Assembly (NCBI RefSeq): GCF_049800915.1
Contig: NZ_JBNAFY010000003.1
Location: 557,463 to 621,462 of the forward strand
Source: Amaricoccus macauensis_A
GTDB taxonomy: Bacteria > Pseudomonadota > Alphaproteobacteria > Rhodobacterales > Rhodobacteraceae
DNA length: 64,000 nucleotides
Direction: 5' to 3'
Shown: positions 1 through 8,703 of the stretch, in pieces
Layout: each line of letters starts with the position of its first letter
How positions within the stretch are numbered: the first letter of the stretch is position 1
The notes under the pieces: generated by a model
Database searches by the model: none
Told to the model about the DNA's origin: nothing
What the model saw: the letters and a program-made list of their open reading frames with translations, nothing else
Made by a program: the position numbers and the translations under genes

Positions 1-195
1 CGAGAAACGTTGGTCGGTCGCGCCCGCGTTGAGCTCCGTCCCATCCGCCAGCACCATCGACACCGCAAACTGCGCCGGATCGACCTTGGCAAGCTCGGGA
101 ATATAGTCCGCGACCTTGCCCCAATCCTCGCGCGCGACGATCTCCGCCGCCAGCTTCTCGAGGAATGCCCCAAGCCTAACCTTGTCGATGACCAT
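1..195 (-). CDS. glsA: glutaminase A, N-terminal part (runs off the left edge)
   Basis: Glutaminase hydrolyses L-glutamine to glutamate and ammonia in the cytoplasm. Only the first 65 codons are in the window, read leftwards from an ATG at 195-193. The translation starts MVIDKVRLGAFLEKL and contains YIPELAKVDPAQF followed by a short ADGTELNAGATDQRFS segment; this matches the N-terminal region of the serine-dependent beta-lactamase-like glutaminases, where the YIPxLA motif sits near residue 30. The catalytic Ser-Lys pair lies beyond the edge. The neighbour sfsA is on the same strand 87 bases upstream. The family call is from the N-terminus only, so it is good but not complete. Confidence 0.8.
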   Translation of the reverse strand, partial: MVIDKVRLGAFLEKLAAEIVAREDWGKVADYIPELAKVDPAQFAVSMVLADGTELNAGATDQRFS

Positions 196-282
196 GTTCC
201 GCGGTCCCGCGCCAATCCTGCCCCGATTTGGCTATAGCGGAGAACAAGCCGCTAAAGAAACCTAGAAAGATCCCGGAACCGG

Positions 283-999
283 CTAACCCCCGATCGGGTC
301 CTGAACCGGAACCGGCCCGGCGAGCCGAATTTCGGCCGTCGTTATCGCGCATTGATAGGCGATTGCCTCGACACCGGCCGCCCGCGCCTCCGCGAAGGCG
401 CGGGCGTACGCCGGATCCAGATCCTCGGCGAGGCGGAACCGGCCGCAATCCGTGCGCTGAACAACGAACAACATCACCGCACGCCGACCGGACTGCGCCA
501 CGAGGGCCAACTCGCGAAGATGCTTTGCCCCACGCGTCGTCACGCAATCTGGAAATTCCGCCCAGTCACCCTCGCGGCGAAGATGGACATTCTTGACCTC
601 GATATAAGTGTCCGCCTGCCCCTCGCCAGTCGCCAGAAAATCGACACGGCTGCCTGTGCCGTATTTCACCTCGGGCCGGTAATTCTCGTATCCCGCAATC
701 TCGGCAATACGCCCCTCAGCCAGGGCTTCGCCCACCAGCCGGTTCGGCAGACTCGTGTCGATCCCCGCAAGGTGCCCTTCCTCGAGCTCCACCAGGCGCC
801 AACTGAAAGGAAGTTTGCGCTTGGGATTGTTCGACGGCTCCAGCCAGACCTTCATTCCGGGGGAATTGAGCCCGAGCATGGCGCCAGGATTTGCACAGTG
901 GGCCGTGACTTCGCGCCCGTCTTCCAGCAGGATATCCGCGAGAAAGCGTTTGTAACGACGCAAGAGCGTGCCTTGGATCAGGGGTGTCTCGAATTTCAT
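283..999 (-). CDS. sfsA: SfsA, sugar fermentation stimulation protein homologue
   Basis: This 238-residue protein belongs to the SfsA family, a nuclease-like fold once described as a nonspecific DNA-binding stimulator of maltose metabolism in E. coli; its biochemical role is still poorly defined. The start at 999 gives MKFETPLIQGTLLRRYKRF, the usual SfsA opening. Family motifs seen are AHCANPGAMLGL near residue 35, RVDFL near 110 and YIEVKNVHLRREGDWAEFPD near 125, where the Asp and Glu-x-Lys residues form the restriction-endonuclease-like metal site. Length is normal (about 235 residues). The reading frame is open further upstream to 1632, but that part overlaps the oppositely oriented cinA-like gene and is not SfsA-like. 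Confidence 0.93.
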   Translation of the reverse strand: MKFETPLIQGTLLRRYKRFLADILLEDGREVTAHCANPGAMLGLNSPGMKVWLEPSNNPKRKLPFSWRLVELEEGHLAGIDTSLPNRLVGEALAEGRIAEIAGYENYRPEVKYGTGSRVDFLATGEGQADTYIEVKNVHLRREGDWAEFPDCVTTRGAKHLRELALVAQSGRRAVMLFVVQRTDCGRFRLAEDLDPAYARAFAEARAAGVEAIAYQCAITTAEIRLAGPVPVQDPIGG

Positions 1000-1041
1000 C
1001 GGGCGCGACCCTGACCGATGAAGATGAGGAGGACAAGCCCG

Positions 1042-1782
1042 ATGCCGAACCCGACCGCAGCAATGCTGGTAATCGGAGACGAAATACTGTCCGGCCGCAC
1101 CCGGGACAGCAACATGCCCTATCTCGCGGGTGAACTGGCGAAGAAGGGGATCGATCTGCGCGAGGCACGCGTCGTGCCCGATATTGCCGGCGAGATCATT
1201 GCGGCCGTGAAGCAGCTCCGCGCCCGCTATACCCATGTCTTCACGTCGGGCGGCATCGGGCCGACCCATGATGACATTACCGCCGATTGCGTTGCTGCGG
1301 CATTCAACGTGGGGATTGGCGTTCGCGATGATGCCCGCGCAATACTTGCAACGAACTATGCCAATCCGGAGGTCGATCTGAACCCGCAGCGGCTCAGAAT
1401 GGCCCGCATCCCCGATGGCGCACGGCTGATCGACAATCCCGTCTCGAAGGCGCCGGGCTTCACGCTCGGCAACGTGCATGTGATGGCGGGTGTGCCAGCA
1501 GTGTTCCAAGCGATGGTCGATGGGCTTTTGCCCAGACTCGTCGGAGGAAAGCCACTCATCAGCCGGAGCGTGCAGATCAACATGGCCGAGGGCCTTCTTG
1601 CAGGACCGCTGGGTGAAATCGCCGGGGCGCATCCGTCCGTGACGATCGGTTGCTACCCGTTCAACCGAAATGGTGTCTACGGCGCCAATGTCGTGCTGCG
1701 TGCGGAAGAGTCTGGGGCGCTGGATGCTGCCGAGAGCGCCTTGAAGGAACTGGTCGGAGGCAGTGTCGCTCCGACCAGCTAG
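1042..1782 (+). CDS. CinA-type molybdopterin-binding domain protein
   Basis: The 246-residue product matches the MoaB/Mog-like molybdopterin-binding domain found at the N-terminus of CinA (competence/damage-inducible protein A). It opens with AAMLVIGDEILSGRTRDSN and carries TSGGIGPTHDDIT near residue 75, the two signature loops of this fold. The C-terminal nicotinamide mononucleotide deamidase domain of full CinA is absent, so it is a stand-alone version common in alphaproteobacteria. I chose the ATG at 1042 because GAGGAGG lies nine bases upstream; an in-frame ATG at 1018 lacks such a site. It is divergent from sfsA and convergent with the TRAP operon, with only six bases between stops. Its substrate is unknown. 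Confidence 0.85.
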   Translation: MPNPTAAMLVIGDEILSGRTRDSNMPYLAGELAKKGIDLREARVVPDIAGEIIAAVKQLRARYTHVFTSGGIGPTHDDITADCVAAAFNVGIGVRDDARAILATNYANPEVDLNPQRLRMARIPDGARLIDNPVSKAPGFTLGNVHVMAGVPAVFQAMVDGLLPRLVGGKPLISRSVQINMAEGLLAGPLGEIAGAHPSVTIGCYPFNRNGVYGANVVLRAEESGALDAAESALKELVGGSVAPTS

Positions 1783-1788
1783 GCGGCG

Positions 1789-3069
1789 TCAGCCAAGCAA
1801 GTTCGGCAGGGTAAGCGAGATCGCGGGCACGAAGGTGATCAGCATCAGTGCCACGAAGATCGCAATGTAGAAGGGCCAGATCGTTCGAACGGCCTTTTCC
1901 ATCGGGAGCTTGCCCACCGCGCAACCCACGAAGAGACAGGATCCGACGGGCGGGGTGCAGAGCCCCAGCCCGAGATTGACCAGCATGATGATGCCGAACT
2001 GAAGCGGATCCATGCCGAGGCTGCTGGCAACCGGCAGGAAGATCGGCGTGCAGATCAGGATCAGCGCTGCCATGTCCATGATCATGCCCAGCACAAGCAG
2101 AGCCGCGTTGATCATCAGCAGGATCATGATGGGATTGTCGGTAATCCCGGTAAGCAAGGTTACCGTCTTGTCGGGCACGCGGTAGAAGGTGAGCATGTAG
2201 GCGAAGGCGCCCGCGCAGGCGATCAGGATCATCACCATCGAGGTGGTGCGAACCGACTGTCGCACAGCGATCTTGAAGTTCTCCCAGGTGATGCTGCGAT
2301 AGACGATCAGCGTTACCAGGAAGGCATAGATCGTGCCGAAAGCACCCGATTCCGTTACGGTAAAGACGCCCGACAGCACTCCGCCGACGATGATCACGGC
2401 AGTGAAGAGACCGGGCAGAGCGCCGATGAATGCGATGCCCAAGGCCTTGAAGCCGGGGAAACGTTCCGATCTGTAGCCGCGACGAACGGCCACGATATAT
2501 GCTGCCGCCGCCAGGCAGAGACACATCAGGATACCGGGCAGGACGCCGGCTAGGAAAAGCTTGGAGATGGAAATGCCACCCCCTGCCGCGATGGCAAAGA
2601 TGATCATGTTGTGGCTTGGCGGTATCACGATACCGGCGATCGAAGAGGTCACCGTGACGTTCACCGCGTAGTCAGCATCATAGCCCTTCTCCTTCATCAC
2701 CGGCACGAGGATCGAACCAAGCGCCGAGATATCCGCAACGGCAGATCCGGAAATGCCGCCGAACAGCATGGAGGAGAAGACATTGACGATACCGAGCCCG
2801 CCTCGCACGGCACCCACCGCAGCCGAGGCGAACCGCACAAGCCTCATGGCGATGCCGCCATGGAACATCAGTTCGCCCGCGAAGATGAAGAACGGGATTG
2901 CCATCAACGAGAAGACATTGATGCCGGAAATGATCCGCTGAAAGCCGATCATCAGCGGCAGGCCTTCGTAAAAGAAGGCCGCGATGGCGGCGATGCCGAG
3001 CGCAAAGGCGACAGGCAGGCCGATGACCACGCAAAACGCGAACAGGCCGAGCAGTACGAAGAGACCCAT
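1789..3069 (-). CDS. dctM: TRAP transporter large membrane subunit (DctM type)
   Basis: This 426-residue integral membrane protein is the large permease subunit of a tripartite ATP-independent periplasmic (TRAP) transporter. It imports an organic acid or similar solute using the sodium gradient. The sequence is hydrophobic throughout, with about a dozen membrane segments. It shows family motifs such as IPFFIFAGELM near residue 60, SAVADISALGSI near 110 and a VIPPSHNMIIFA loop near 150. Length is typical. It is the last gene of the minus-strand operon dctP-dctQ-dctM and starts ten bases after the dctQ stop, so the two are probably translationally coupled. The substrate cannot be read from this subunit. 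Confidence 0.95.
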   Translation of the reverse strand: MGLFVLLGLFAFCVVIGLPVAFALGIAAIAAFFYEGLPLMIGFQRIISGINVFSLMAIPFFIFAGELMFHGGIAMRLVRFASAAVGAVRGGLGIVNVFSSMLFGGISGSAVADISALGSILVPVMKEKGYDADYAVNVTVTSSIAGIVIPPSHNMIIFAIAAGGGISISKLFLAGVLPGILMCLCLAAAAYIVAVRRGYRSERFPGFKALGIAFIGALPGLFTAVIIVGGVLSGVFTVTESGAFGTIYAFLVTLIVYRSITWENFKIAVRQSVRTTSMVMILIACAGAFAYMLTFYRVPDKTVTLLTGITDNPIMILLMINAALLVLGMIMDMAALILICTPIFLPVASSLGMDPLQFGIIMLVNLGLGLCTPPVGSCLFVGCAVGKLPMEKAVRTIWPFYIAIFVALMLITFVPAISLTLPNLLG

Positions 3070-3079
3070 GAAGTGCGCC

Positions 3080-3616
3080 CTATTCTATCGAATCGCTGCG
3101 GAGATCGTATCCGAGCGCGAGCCGCACCAGGTGGCCCAGAGTGAAAAGCATGATGAGACCGCCGCTGATCGTGAGCGGTAGGGATCTGAGACCTTCGGGA
3201 AGGTCGATAAGCGGGATCATGGATCCCCATTTGAACATCGTGAGCTGGGCACCGTACCAGAGCATGAGCGCTCCGAAACCGGCCATCATCACATCGGTGA
3301 TGACAACGAGGATCAATCTGACCCGCACGGATGCGGTGGTGCGCATCATCGTCACCGAAAGATGCCAGTGTTCATGGGTGCCGACCGCTGCGCCGAGGAA
3401 GGCGATGGTCATGACCAGCAACAGCGCAACCTGTTCGACCCAGGTGGGTGTTGCATTGAGGACGTAGCGGCCAAAGACCAGCCATCCGAAGATCACGGTC
3501 AGGACGACGAGCGATATGCCCGTCACGACCCGGCAGATCGCCGCGATGGCATCCAGAACCGTATCCATCCGCCGGACGATTTCCGGGTAGGCCCGGTGTG
3601 ACTCGCGCTCTGTCAT
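3080..3616 (-). CDS. dctQ: TRAP transporter small membrane subunit (DctQ type)
   Basis: The 178-residue product is the small four-helix membrane subunit of the TRAP transporter, which pairs with the large subunit. Four hydrophobic stretches are visible, including the segment around ISLVVLTVIFGWLVFGRYV and the typical EQVALLLVMTIAFLGAAVG segment in the middle. The chosen ATG at 3616 (MTERESHRAYPEIV) has GGGAG six bases upstream; the frame extends to 3664 but without a better site. It lies between dctP (upstream, 85 bases away) and dctM (downstream, ten bases). Family sequence conservation is low but position and topology make the call safe. Confidence 0.93.
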   Translation of the reverse strand: MTERESHRAYPEIVRRMDTVLDAIAAICRVVTGISLVVLTVIFGWLVFGRYVLNATPTWVEQVALLLVMTIAFLGAAVGTHEHWHLSVTMMRTTASVRVRLILVVITDVMMAGFGALMLWYGAQLTMFKWGSMIPLIDLPEGLRSLPLTISGGLIMLFTLGHLVRLALGYDLRSDSIE

Positions 3617-3701
3617 GGAATTCTCCCGAAAGAGGCGCGCCGGGCGTGAAGCCAGGCGCGCCAAGGGTCAGGCCGGGGGGATGGGCCTGATACCCGATGT
3701 C

Positions 3702-4685
3702 TTATTCGGTCGCCTGGATCGCTTCGACGAGCGGGCGGATGTCGGGGTTGGCCTCGAGATAGGCCTCGTAGACCGGCGTCATCGCTTCTTGGAACGGCGC
3801 CTTGTCGGCGATCTCGTTCGTGGTCGCGCCAGCGGATTCGACCTTTTCGCGGCTGGCTGCTTCGCGCTCGGCCCAGAGGTCGCGCTGAAGTTCGGCCGCT
3901 TCCTGCGCCGCTTCAGAAACCGCAACCTTCATCTCGTCCGACAGCCCGTTATAGGCATCGGTGTTGACGCAGATGCACTCCGGAATGATCAGGTGCTGGC
4001 TCAGCGAATAGTAGCCCGCCACCTCGTAATGGCCGGTGGATTCGTAGGACGGCCAGTTGTTCTCTGCCCCGTCCACGACGCCGGTCTTGAGCGCCTGATA
4101 GACTTCCGCGAAGGCCATGGGCGAAGGGTTCCCGCCGAGTTCGGCGATCATGCCAGAATAGAGGTCATTGTTCATGACCCGCACCTTCATGCCCTCGACA
4201 TCGGCCGGGGTCTCGATCGGCTTCTCGGTGTTGTAGAAGGAACGCGCGCCTGCATCGAACCAGGCCAGGGGCGTGATGCCCTTGGCGGCCATGCCATCCG
4301 CAATCATCTGCCCCGGCTCGCCATCGAGAACCCGGAACATGTGCGAGACGTCCTTGAAGAGGAACGGCAGCGAAACGACGTTGGCCTCAGGTGCAATCGG
4401 GCCGATCGGGCCGAGGTTGAATTGGCCGACCTCGATACCGCCCAGACGCACCTGCTCGATGGCATCCGGCTGGCTGCCCAGCGTGCCGCCGTGGAACATC
4501 TGCAGGGTAACTTCACCGTCGGTCTTTTCCTCAAGCAGCCGGGCGAAAGCGTCCATACCGGCAGTGTTGGGATAGCCTTCGGGGTGGATGTTCCAGCCCC
4601 GCCAGTCCGCGGCCAGCGCCGCGCCACCGATCACGGATGACAGCGCTACAGCTCCAATCACCCTGGCAGCAAAATTCGTGTTCAT
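3702..4685 (-). CDS. dctP: TRAP transporter periplasmic solute-binding protein (DctP type)
   Basis: The 327-residue product is the periplasmic receptor of the TRAP system. It begins MNTNFAARVIGAVALSSVIG, a signal peptide probably cleaved after GGAALA. The mature part has the DctP pattern: RLLEEKTDGEVTLQMFHGG, then GARSFYN near residue 150 and MKVRVMNNDLYSGMIAELGG near 172, where the Arg of the KVR motif normally pairs with the solute carboxylate, and later VVDGAENNWPSYES. This points to a carboxylate ligand, but not to which one. The start has AGGA in a GGGAGGAAAAC leader immediately upstream. It is the first gene of the operon, and the candidate promoter lies about 160 bases upstream. Confidence 0.95.
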   Translation of the reverse strand: MNTNFAARVIGAVALSSVIGGAALAADWRGWNIHPEGYPNTAGMDAFARLLEEKTDGEVTLQMFHGGTLGSQPDAIEQVRLGGIEVGQFNLGPIGPIAPEANVVSLPFLFKDVSHMFRVLDGEPGQMIADGMAAKGITPLAWFDAGARSFYNTEKPIETPADVEGMKVRVMNNDLYSGMIAELGGNPSPMAFAEVYQALKTGVVDGAENNWPSYESTGHYEVAGYYSLSQHLIIPECICVNTDAYNGLSDEMKVAVSEAAQEAAELQRDLWAEREAASREKVESAGATTNEIADKAPFQEAMTPVYEAYLEANPDIRPLVEAIQATE

Positions 4686-5082
4686 GTTTTCCTCCCGTTG
4701 GAAATGAGTAAGTCCTTGCCAACCCATCGCGCGAAAAGCAGGCGACCTTCCGGGCACGCCCGCTCGCAATCGACAGCAGCATTCTATGGGGTGCCATTCA
4801 ACCCTGTTTCTCGGGCCTTCATTCACCTTCACATTCGTTCCGCGCAATAGATTACTAGTATCCCAGTCTTGTCAAGTACCTTGTCCTGACAACGGTTAAG
4901 AAACCCTCTCGGCCGGAATCCGCGTATCCGGGGCCGAGAAGATGCGGATTTTTCCAGACTTTTTCGTGATCCGCCGCCGTCAGACTTGCCCTGCGAGGAC
5001 GGGGCCACCATGATCCACGAGAACAAAATGAAATCTGCCGGACGGGCGCCCATGCCCCGGCTGGTCCCAGCTGGTCGCTCGA
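4686..5082. other. intergenic region between dctP and the K+/H+ antiporter gene
   Basis: This 397-base divergent spacer holds no convincing gene. Towards its middle it carries the candidate promoter and inverted repeat for the TRAP operon described separately. The part nearest the antiporter gene (about 4900-5082) shows no clear promoter or hairpin to my eye. Confidence 0.6.
4849..4892 (-). promoter_or_regulatory. candidate dctPQM promoter with TTGTC/GACAA operator
   Basis: On the minus strand a perfect TTGACA hexamer lies at 4875-4870, followed 15 bases later by TAATCT (4854-4849), a weak -10. The -35 region is embedded in three half-sites read on the plus strand: TTGTC at 4869-4873, TTGTC at 4881-4885 and GACAA at 4888-4892. 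The last two form an inverted repeat with a two-base centre. TTGTnnnnACAA arrangements are typical of FadR-subfamily GntR operators, which often control organic-acid TRAP operons. No GntR gene lies in this window, so the regulator is inferred. Confidence 0.45.
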
Positions 5083-6912
5083 ATGACAGGAATCGTACTG
5101 GTCAACACCGCGCTGTTCATCGGAGCGGCGCTCGTCCTTATCGGAATCTTTTCCAGCCTGATAGCGACGCGTTTCGGTGTTCCCCTGTTGCTGGTCTTCC
5201 TCGTGGTCGGCATGCTGGCCGGGCAGGACGGCCCCGGTGGCATCGTCTACAACGACTATCAGTCCACATATCTCATCGGCTCGCTGGCGCTATCCGTGAT
5301 CCTCTTCGACGGAGGTTTGCGCACCCGATTGTCGGTCTTTCGGGGTGTGCTCGCCCCGTCCCTGATACTCGCAACGGTCGGTGTGGTGATCACGGCCTCG
5401 GTGGCGGGCCTCGCGGCGTGGAGTGTGCTTGACCTGACCCCGCTCGAGGGGCTGCTCCTGGGATCGATCGTCGCCTCGACAGACGCCGCCGCGGTTTTCT
5501 TCCTTCTGCGAACGGGCGGGTTGCGGCTTCAGAGTCGCGTGGGATCGACGCTCGAGATCGAAAGCGGAACCAACGATCCGATTGCGGTCTTCCTCGTCTT
5601 CATAATTACCGAGATCGCGCTTTCGCCCAGCGGCGCTCCGAGCTTCGAAATGTTGCTGCGGCTGGCTGAACAGGCGAGCCTCGGGGCTTTGATGGGGCTT
5701 GCCTTCGGTTTTTCGGCCGTCTGGATCCTGAACAACCTGTCCATGGCGGGCGGGTTGCACCCTCTCTTCGTCGTCGCCAGCGCGATCCTGATCTCCGCCT
5801 TCACCGGGCTCCTCGGCGGGAGCGGGCTGCTCGCGGTTTACCTGGCGGGGCTCGTGATGGGCAACAAGCCGACGCGCGCCTATCCGTCGATCGTTGGGTT
5901 CCACGAAGCGATGACATGGCTCTGCCAGATCGTGATGTTCCTTGTCCTCGGTCTTCTCGTGACCCCTTCAACACTCTGGAACTACGCACTTCCGGGCATG
6001 TTCGTGGCCTTGGTGCTGACCTTCGTGGCCCGACCGCTGAGCGTCTGGCTCTGCCTCTCGCCGTTCGGATACGAGCGGAAGGACAAGCTTTTCATCTCTT
6101 GGGTTGGTCTGCGCGGAGCGGTATCCATCTTCCTGGCAGCCATCCCGACGCTTGCGGGCATCGAACAGGCCGAAGCGTTCTTCAATGTCGCCTTCTTCGT
6201 CGTTCTTTTCTCTCTGCTGTTGCAAGGTTCCACACTGACGACGGCGGCGCGCAAGCTCGGGCTCGCGCTCAAGTCCACGATGCCGAACCTCAGCCGGGTG
6301 GAACTGGATATTCCGGGCCAGGTCGAACAGGAACTTGCCGGATACCCAGTGACACCGGACACGATCATTCTCGGCCTGTCGCGGGTACCGCCGTGGGCCC
6401 GTCCACTCATGGTGGTGCGCGACGGACAAATCCTCGATTTGACGGAGGCCGGGCGCCTTCGGGCGGGAGACTACGCGTATTTCCTGGTGGAACGGAAGCG
6501 GCTGACACGGCTCGACAGTCTCTTCCGGGCAAGCCCGGACGTATCCCGTCGCCTCACCCAACTCACCGGGGAACTTCCGATCGTGCCCGATGCCAAGATT
6601 GCTGATGTCGCGGCATTCTACGATCTTGAGTTCGACAGCGCCCGATCAGACACGCGCGTCGGTGACTGGATGCGCGAGCACCTGAAAGAAACTGTCGAAC
6701 TCGATTCTTCCATACGCATCGAAGGAGCCACCCTTTCCGTGAGACGCATGGAAAGCGGTCAAATATCCCGCATCGGCCTGCAACTGGACGCTCTTACCGG
6801 AGTGGAACCCGACGAAAAACTGCTTCAACGCATCGAGGAAGAGGTCGATGAATTGTCTCAGATCCGGCGTTGGCTGAAACGGCTGCGACCCTGGCGAAAG
6901 GCTGCACGTTGA
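5083..6912 (+). CDS. potassium/proton antiporter, CvrA/NhaP2 type
   Basis: The 609-residue product is a CPA1-family cation/proton antiporter with a regulatory tail. Residues 1-390 are a membrane domain of about 12-13 helices opening TGIVLVNTALFIGAALVLIG, with the conserved VASTDAAAVFFLL and ESGTNDPIAVFLV segments; the Asp in the latter is the expected ion-binding residue. A TrkA-C-like domain follows at about 410-480 (TIILGLSRVPPWARPLMVVR), then a CorC/HlyC-type transporter-associated domain at about 515-590. This architecture is that of NhaP2/CvrA, which exports K+ in exchange for protons. The stop overlaps the likely TTG start of the next gene, suggesting co-transcription. Confidence 0.92.
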   Translation: MTGIVLVNTALFIGAALVLIGIFSSLIATRFGVPLLLVFLVVGMLAGQDGPGGIVYNDYQSTYLIGSLALSVILFDGGLRTRLSVFRGVLAPSLILATVGVVITASVAGLAAWSVLDLTPLEGLLLGSIVASTDAAAVFFLLRTGGLRLQSRVGSTLEIESGTNDPIAVFLVFIITEIALSPSGAPSFEMLLRLAEQASLGALMGLAFGFSAVWILNNLSMAGGLHPLFVVASAILISAFTGLLGGSGLLAVYLAGLVMGNKPTRAYPSIVGFHEAMTWLCQIVMFLVLGLLVTPSTLWNYALPGMFVALVLTFVARPLSVWLCLSPFGYERKDKLFISWVGLRGAVSIFLAAIPTLAGIEQAEAFFNVAFFVVLFSLLLQGSTLTTAARKLGLALKSTMPNLSRVELDIPGQVEQELAGYPVTPDTIILGLSRVPPWARPLMVVRDGQILDLTEAGRLRAGDYAYFLVERKRLTRLDSLFRASPDVSRRLTQLTGELPIVPDAKIADVAAFYDLEFDSARSDTRVGDWMREHLKETVELDSSIRIEGATLSVRRMESGQISRIGLQLDALTGVEPDEKLLQRIEEEVDELSQIRRWLKRLRPWRKAAR

Positions 6913-7802
6913 GTGTATCCCCCCGTAACGACAGGAGATCGGCGCCCGGCGCTAGCGCGCATGCGCCGGGAAACGGGCGTAGCGTCTTGCTGACCGGTTG
7001 TTCCTCCGGCATCGGTCGGGATGCGGCAATCAAACTTTCGGAACGCGGCTGGCGGGTCTTCGCGACTTGTCGGAAGGCTGCGGATTGCACCTCGTTCGAA
7101 GCGAATGGGATCGAGAGTTTCCCGCTCGACCACGCCGACACCGAAAGTATTGCCACCGGCGTGCGAGAAGCGCTCGGTCGCACGGACGGAAATCTGGATG
7201 CACTGGTCGTGAACGGGGCTCATGCCCTGCCCTGCGCGACCGAAGACGTGCCGCGAGATGCACTCCGTGAGATATTCGAAGTCAACCTCTTCGGCCCCTT
7301 CGACCTCATCAACCGTGTAATTCCAGCCATGCGTGCCCAGGGTCATGGCAGGATCGTCAATGTATCGAGTGTGCTCGGCATTGTCGCGGCGACCTTCCGC
7401 GGTCCCTATTCCGGGACAAAATTCGCAATGGAAGGTATGACCGACAGCCTCCGGCGCGAACTGACCGGCACAGGCATCCACCTGAGCCTCCTGCAACCCG
7501 GGCCGATTACCACCCGCATCCGACAGAACGCAGTGCCGCATTTCGAGCGCTGGATCGACTGGGAAACATCGGCCTTGCGCGATGACTACGAGACCAAGCT
7601 CATTCCCCGCCTCTACGCGCAGAAGGAGAAACCGGACCGGTTCGAATTGCCGCCGAGTTCCTGCACGTCGAAGATCATTCACGCTCTGGAATCGCCCAGG
7701 CCCCGGGCGCGCTACCGCGTGACCACCCCGACCTATCTCGCCGAGGCACTGCGCCGCCTCCTCCCCACGCGGATCGCCGACCGTATCGTGGCCGGCTGGT
7801 AG
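6909..7802 (+). CDS. short-chain dehydrogenase/reductase
   Basis: This is a classical SDR oxidoreductase of about 297 residues. The NAD(P)-binding glycine motif TGCSSGIG is at about residue 29-36, followed by an N-A-like segment (VVNGAHAL). The catalytic Ser is in VSSVLG, and the catalytic YSGTK (Tyr about 167, Lys about 171) is present with the usual PGPITT after it. Substrate is not predictable. No ATG fits near the N-terminus: the best guess is TTG at 6909, which overlaps the stop of the antiporter gene (TTGA), with GAAAGG about ten bases upstream. An ATG at 6870 in the same frame would overlap the previous gene by 43 bases. The start is therefore uncertain. Confidence 0.85.
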   Translation: MSVSPRNDRRSAPGASAHAPGNGRSVLLTGCSSGIGRDAAIKLSERGWRVFATCRKAADCTSFEANGIESFPLDHADTESIATGVREALGRTDGNLDALVVNGAHALPCATEDVPRDALREIFEVNLFGPFDLINRVIPAMRAQGHGRIVNVSSVLGIVAATFRGPYSGTKFAMEGMTDSLRRELTGTGIHLSLLQPGPITTRIRQNAVPHFERWIDWETSALRDDYETKLIPRLYAQKEKPDRFELPPSSCTSKIIHALESPRPRARYRVTTPTYLAEALRRLLPTRIADRIVAGW

Positions 7803-7872
7803 AGCGGCCGGCCCTTGCATCACCGCCGAATTCCGCTACTTCAATCCGGGCAGAAGCCGCAGGAACGATGTC

Positions 7873-8079
7873 ATGGCAAACGATCCCCTCTTCATTATGG
7901 CTGCAATCGCCTGCCTCGCGGTGCTTGCCGTGCTGGTATTCGGGGTCGCGACATTCGGGCGCGGTGGCGATTTCAACCGCCGCAACGCGAACAAGATCAT
8001 GCGCCTGAGACTCCTGCTCCAGTTCATTGCGGTGGTGCTGATCGTGCTCTTCGTCTATCTCTCCGGCCGGGGAGGATAG
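7873..8079 (+). CDS. small twin-transmembrane HIG1-domain protein
   Basis: The 68-residue product has two membrane helices (about residues 8-26 and 46-64) joined by a basic loop reading GRGGDFNRRNANKIMRLR. This loop is the hallmark of the HIG1 (hypoxia-induced) domain, whose mitochondrial members associate with cytochrome oxidase supercomplexes. Bacterial versions in alphaproteobacteria are small inner-membrane proteins, probably also linked to respiratory complexes, but this is inference. It starts at an ATG and stops four bases before the cobalamin adenosyltransferase gene, with which it forms a conserved pair in Rhodobacterales. Confidence 0.88.
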   Translation: MANDPLFIMAAIACLAVLAVLVFGVATFGRGGDFNRRNANKIMRLRLLLQFIAVVLIVLFVYLSGRGG

Positions 8080-8083
8080 ACGC

Positions 8084-8656
8084 ATGGTAGTCCTGAACAA
8101 GATCTACACCCGCACGGGCGACAAGGGCGAAACCGCGCTTGGCGATGGCAGCCGGGTGCCGAAATTCTCCTTGCGGGTCGCTGCCTACGGCACGACAGAT
8201 GAGTTGAATGCCGCACTCGGCCTTGCCCGGCTCCATGCGGAGGGCGACGAGGACGCGGCTCTTGCCCGAATTCAGAACGATCTATTCGACATCGGCGCTG
8301 ATCTCTGCACGCCCGATATCGAGAACGACGACAAGGCGGAGTATCCCCGCCTTCGCATGGTGCCAGCGCAAACCGATCGTCTCGAGGCAGAAATCGACGC
8401 CATGAATGCGCATCTCAAGCCGCTTCGCAGCTTCATCCTTCCCGGGGGCAGCCCGCTGGCCGCTCATCTCCATGCATGCCGTACGATCTGCCGCCGCGCC
8501 GAGCGGATGGTGGTTGAGCTTTCAGGGGTGGAGGCGGTCAATCCAGACGCGGTGCGCTACCTGAACCGTCTCTCGGACTGGTTCTTTGTCGCAGCGCGGA
8601 TGGCCAATGATGGCGGCGAGGCCGATGTGCTATGGGTGCCAGGCGCAAATCGCTGA
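8084..8656 (+). CDS. ATP:cob(I)alamin adenosyltransferase, PduO type
   Basis: The 190-residue enzyme transfers the adenosyl group of ATP to cob(I)alamin, making coenzyme B12. The N-terminal ATP-binding motif is TRTGDKGETALGDGSRVPK at about residues 8-26, followed by VAAYGTTDELNAALGLA. The central FILPGGSPLAAHLHACRTIC and RRAERM region, and NRLSDWFFVAAR near the C-terminus, match PduO/MMAB enzymes including the active-site Arg and Glu. Length is typical. Adenosylcobalamin is the cofactor of ethylmalonyl-CoA mutase and methylmalonyl-CoA mutase, which fits the mcd gene elsewhere in the window. It follows the HIG1 gene with a four-base gap. Confidence 0.94.
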   Translation: MVVLNKIYTRTGDKGETALGDGSRVPKFSLRVAAYGTTDELNAALGLARLHAEGDEDAALARIQNDLFDIGADLCTPDIENDDKAEYPRLRMVPAQTDRLEAEIDAMNAHLKPLRSFILPGGSPLAAHLHACRTICRRAERMVVELSGVEAVNPDAVRYLNRLSDWFFVAARMANDGGEADVLWVPGANR

Positions 8657-8703
8657 TTGCAAGCCATCGCATCGCGGTCTTGTTCCCGCGACGTAACCAC
8701 GGA

